DNA of 64,000 bases from Eremophila alpestris peregrina. Taxonomy: Eukaryota; Chordata; Aves; Passeriformes; Alaudidae. The notes beneath the pieces are model-generated. The model had not been told where the DNA came from. It searched no databases and saw only the letters and a list, made by a program, of their open reading frames with translations. Both the position numbers and the translations under genes were made by a program. Positions within the stretch are counted from its first letter, which is position 1. Each line of letters starts with the position of its first letter. Below, in pieces: positions 63,801 to 64,000 of the stretch. The stretch spans positions 5,272,253 to 5,336,252 of the forward strand of contig WMCF01000018.1 in assembly GCA_009792885.1 (NCBI GenBank), written 5' to 3'.

Positions 63801-64000
63801 ATCTGGAAGGTAAAGACCACAGTGGAATGATGCTGATTTAAATCAGTTTGTGATCTAGCCAGAGCTGTGAGCAGAGGCAGAACATAGTCTCACCTTCTTT
63901 CTGCCTCTTTGGAGAGCAGAACACCAAGTGTAAAGTGTATGAGATGTACTTCCCCCAAAAGAGGCAAAAGCACTGTTTCTGTCAGGATATTGACATTGTT
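60891..64000. other. Unique noncoding DNA to window end
   Basis: No gene, RNA gene or repeat family recognised. A T-run lies near 61528-61538. The window ends within unique sequence, so any neighbouring gene lies outside. Confidence 0.5.

Noticed and set aside
1..64000. tRNA, rRNA or snRNA genes
   Set aside because: No box A/box B pair, no 5S or U6-type sequence noticed on either strand; a tRNAscan-SE/Infernal run would settle it.

Overview
The window looks like 64 kb of AT-rich, CpG-poor vertebrate nuclear DNA, almost certainly from a bird and probably a songbird. The main evidence is the repeats. There are four CR1 LINE 3' ends with the avian terminal block (a 'cccttccaacccaaaccattctatg'-type end, or its complement). 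There is also a solo LTR of a family I recognise from avian genomes, and a second 1.3 kb solo LTR of the type common in passerines. No SINE is recognised. There are no bacterial-style operons: every open frame is short (longest 179 codons), and the longest ones lie in GC-rich or repeat DNA.

I can support no protein-coding gene, tRNA, rRNA or named ncRNA. The window reads as part of a gene desert or a very long intron. The only protein remnants are the decayed reverse-transcriptase C-termini inside the CR1 copies.

Layout. 1-1430: unique sequence with an unusually CpG-rich stretch interrupted by a 274-base assembly gap (887-1160). 1431-8330: ordinary unique DNA, ending in a GC-rich block with an 18-bp minisatellite (7881-7962). 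8340-8910: a candidate conserved regulatory element. 9745-9880: G-quadruplex-type and TG/TA low-complexity DNA. 13226-13265: a single N beside 39 A's. 14333-14925: CR1 (+). 15630-15850: candidate regulatory block with a MEF2 site. 20212-20330: CR1 (-). 21601-21666: 22-bp tandem repeat. 30029-30597: solo LTR A. 32890-33210 and 36040-36250: candidate regulatory blocks. 38066-38170: CR1 (+). 44390-47450: several candidate regulatory blocks and a 36-bp near-perfect palindrome. 48939-50233: solo LTR B, with a 5-bp target duplication and an internal tandem duplication. 53495-54105: CR1 (-). 56740-60230: further candidate regulatory blocks. 60837-60890: 27-bp tandem duplication.

If the window has a function, the most plausible one is long-range cis-regulation. 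Clusters of homeodomain, POU, SOX, FOX, MEF2 and RBPJ-like motifs sit in short blocks separated by featureless DNA and decayed retroelements. This is inferred from motif content only; alignment to other bird genomes would decide it. I found no convincing previously undescribed system. The clearest new-looking items are LTR B's structure, the palindrome at 46683-46718, and the CpG-rich sequence around the gap.
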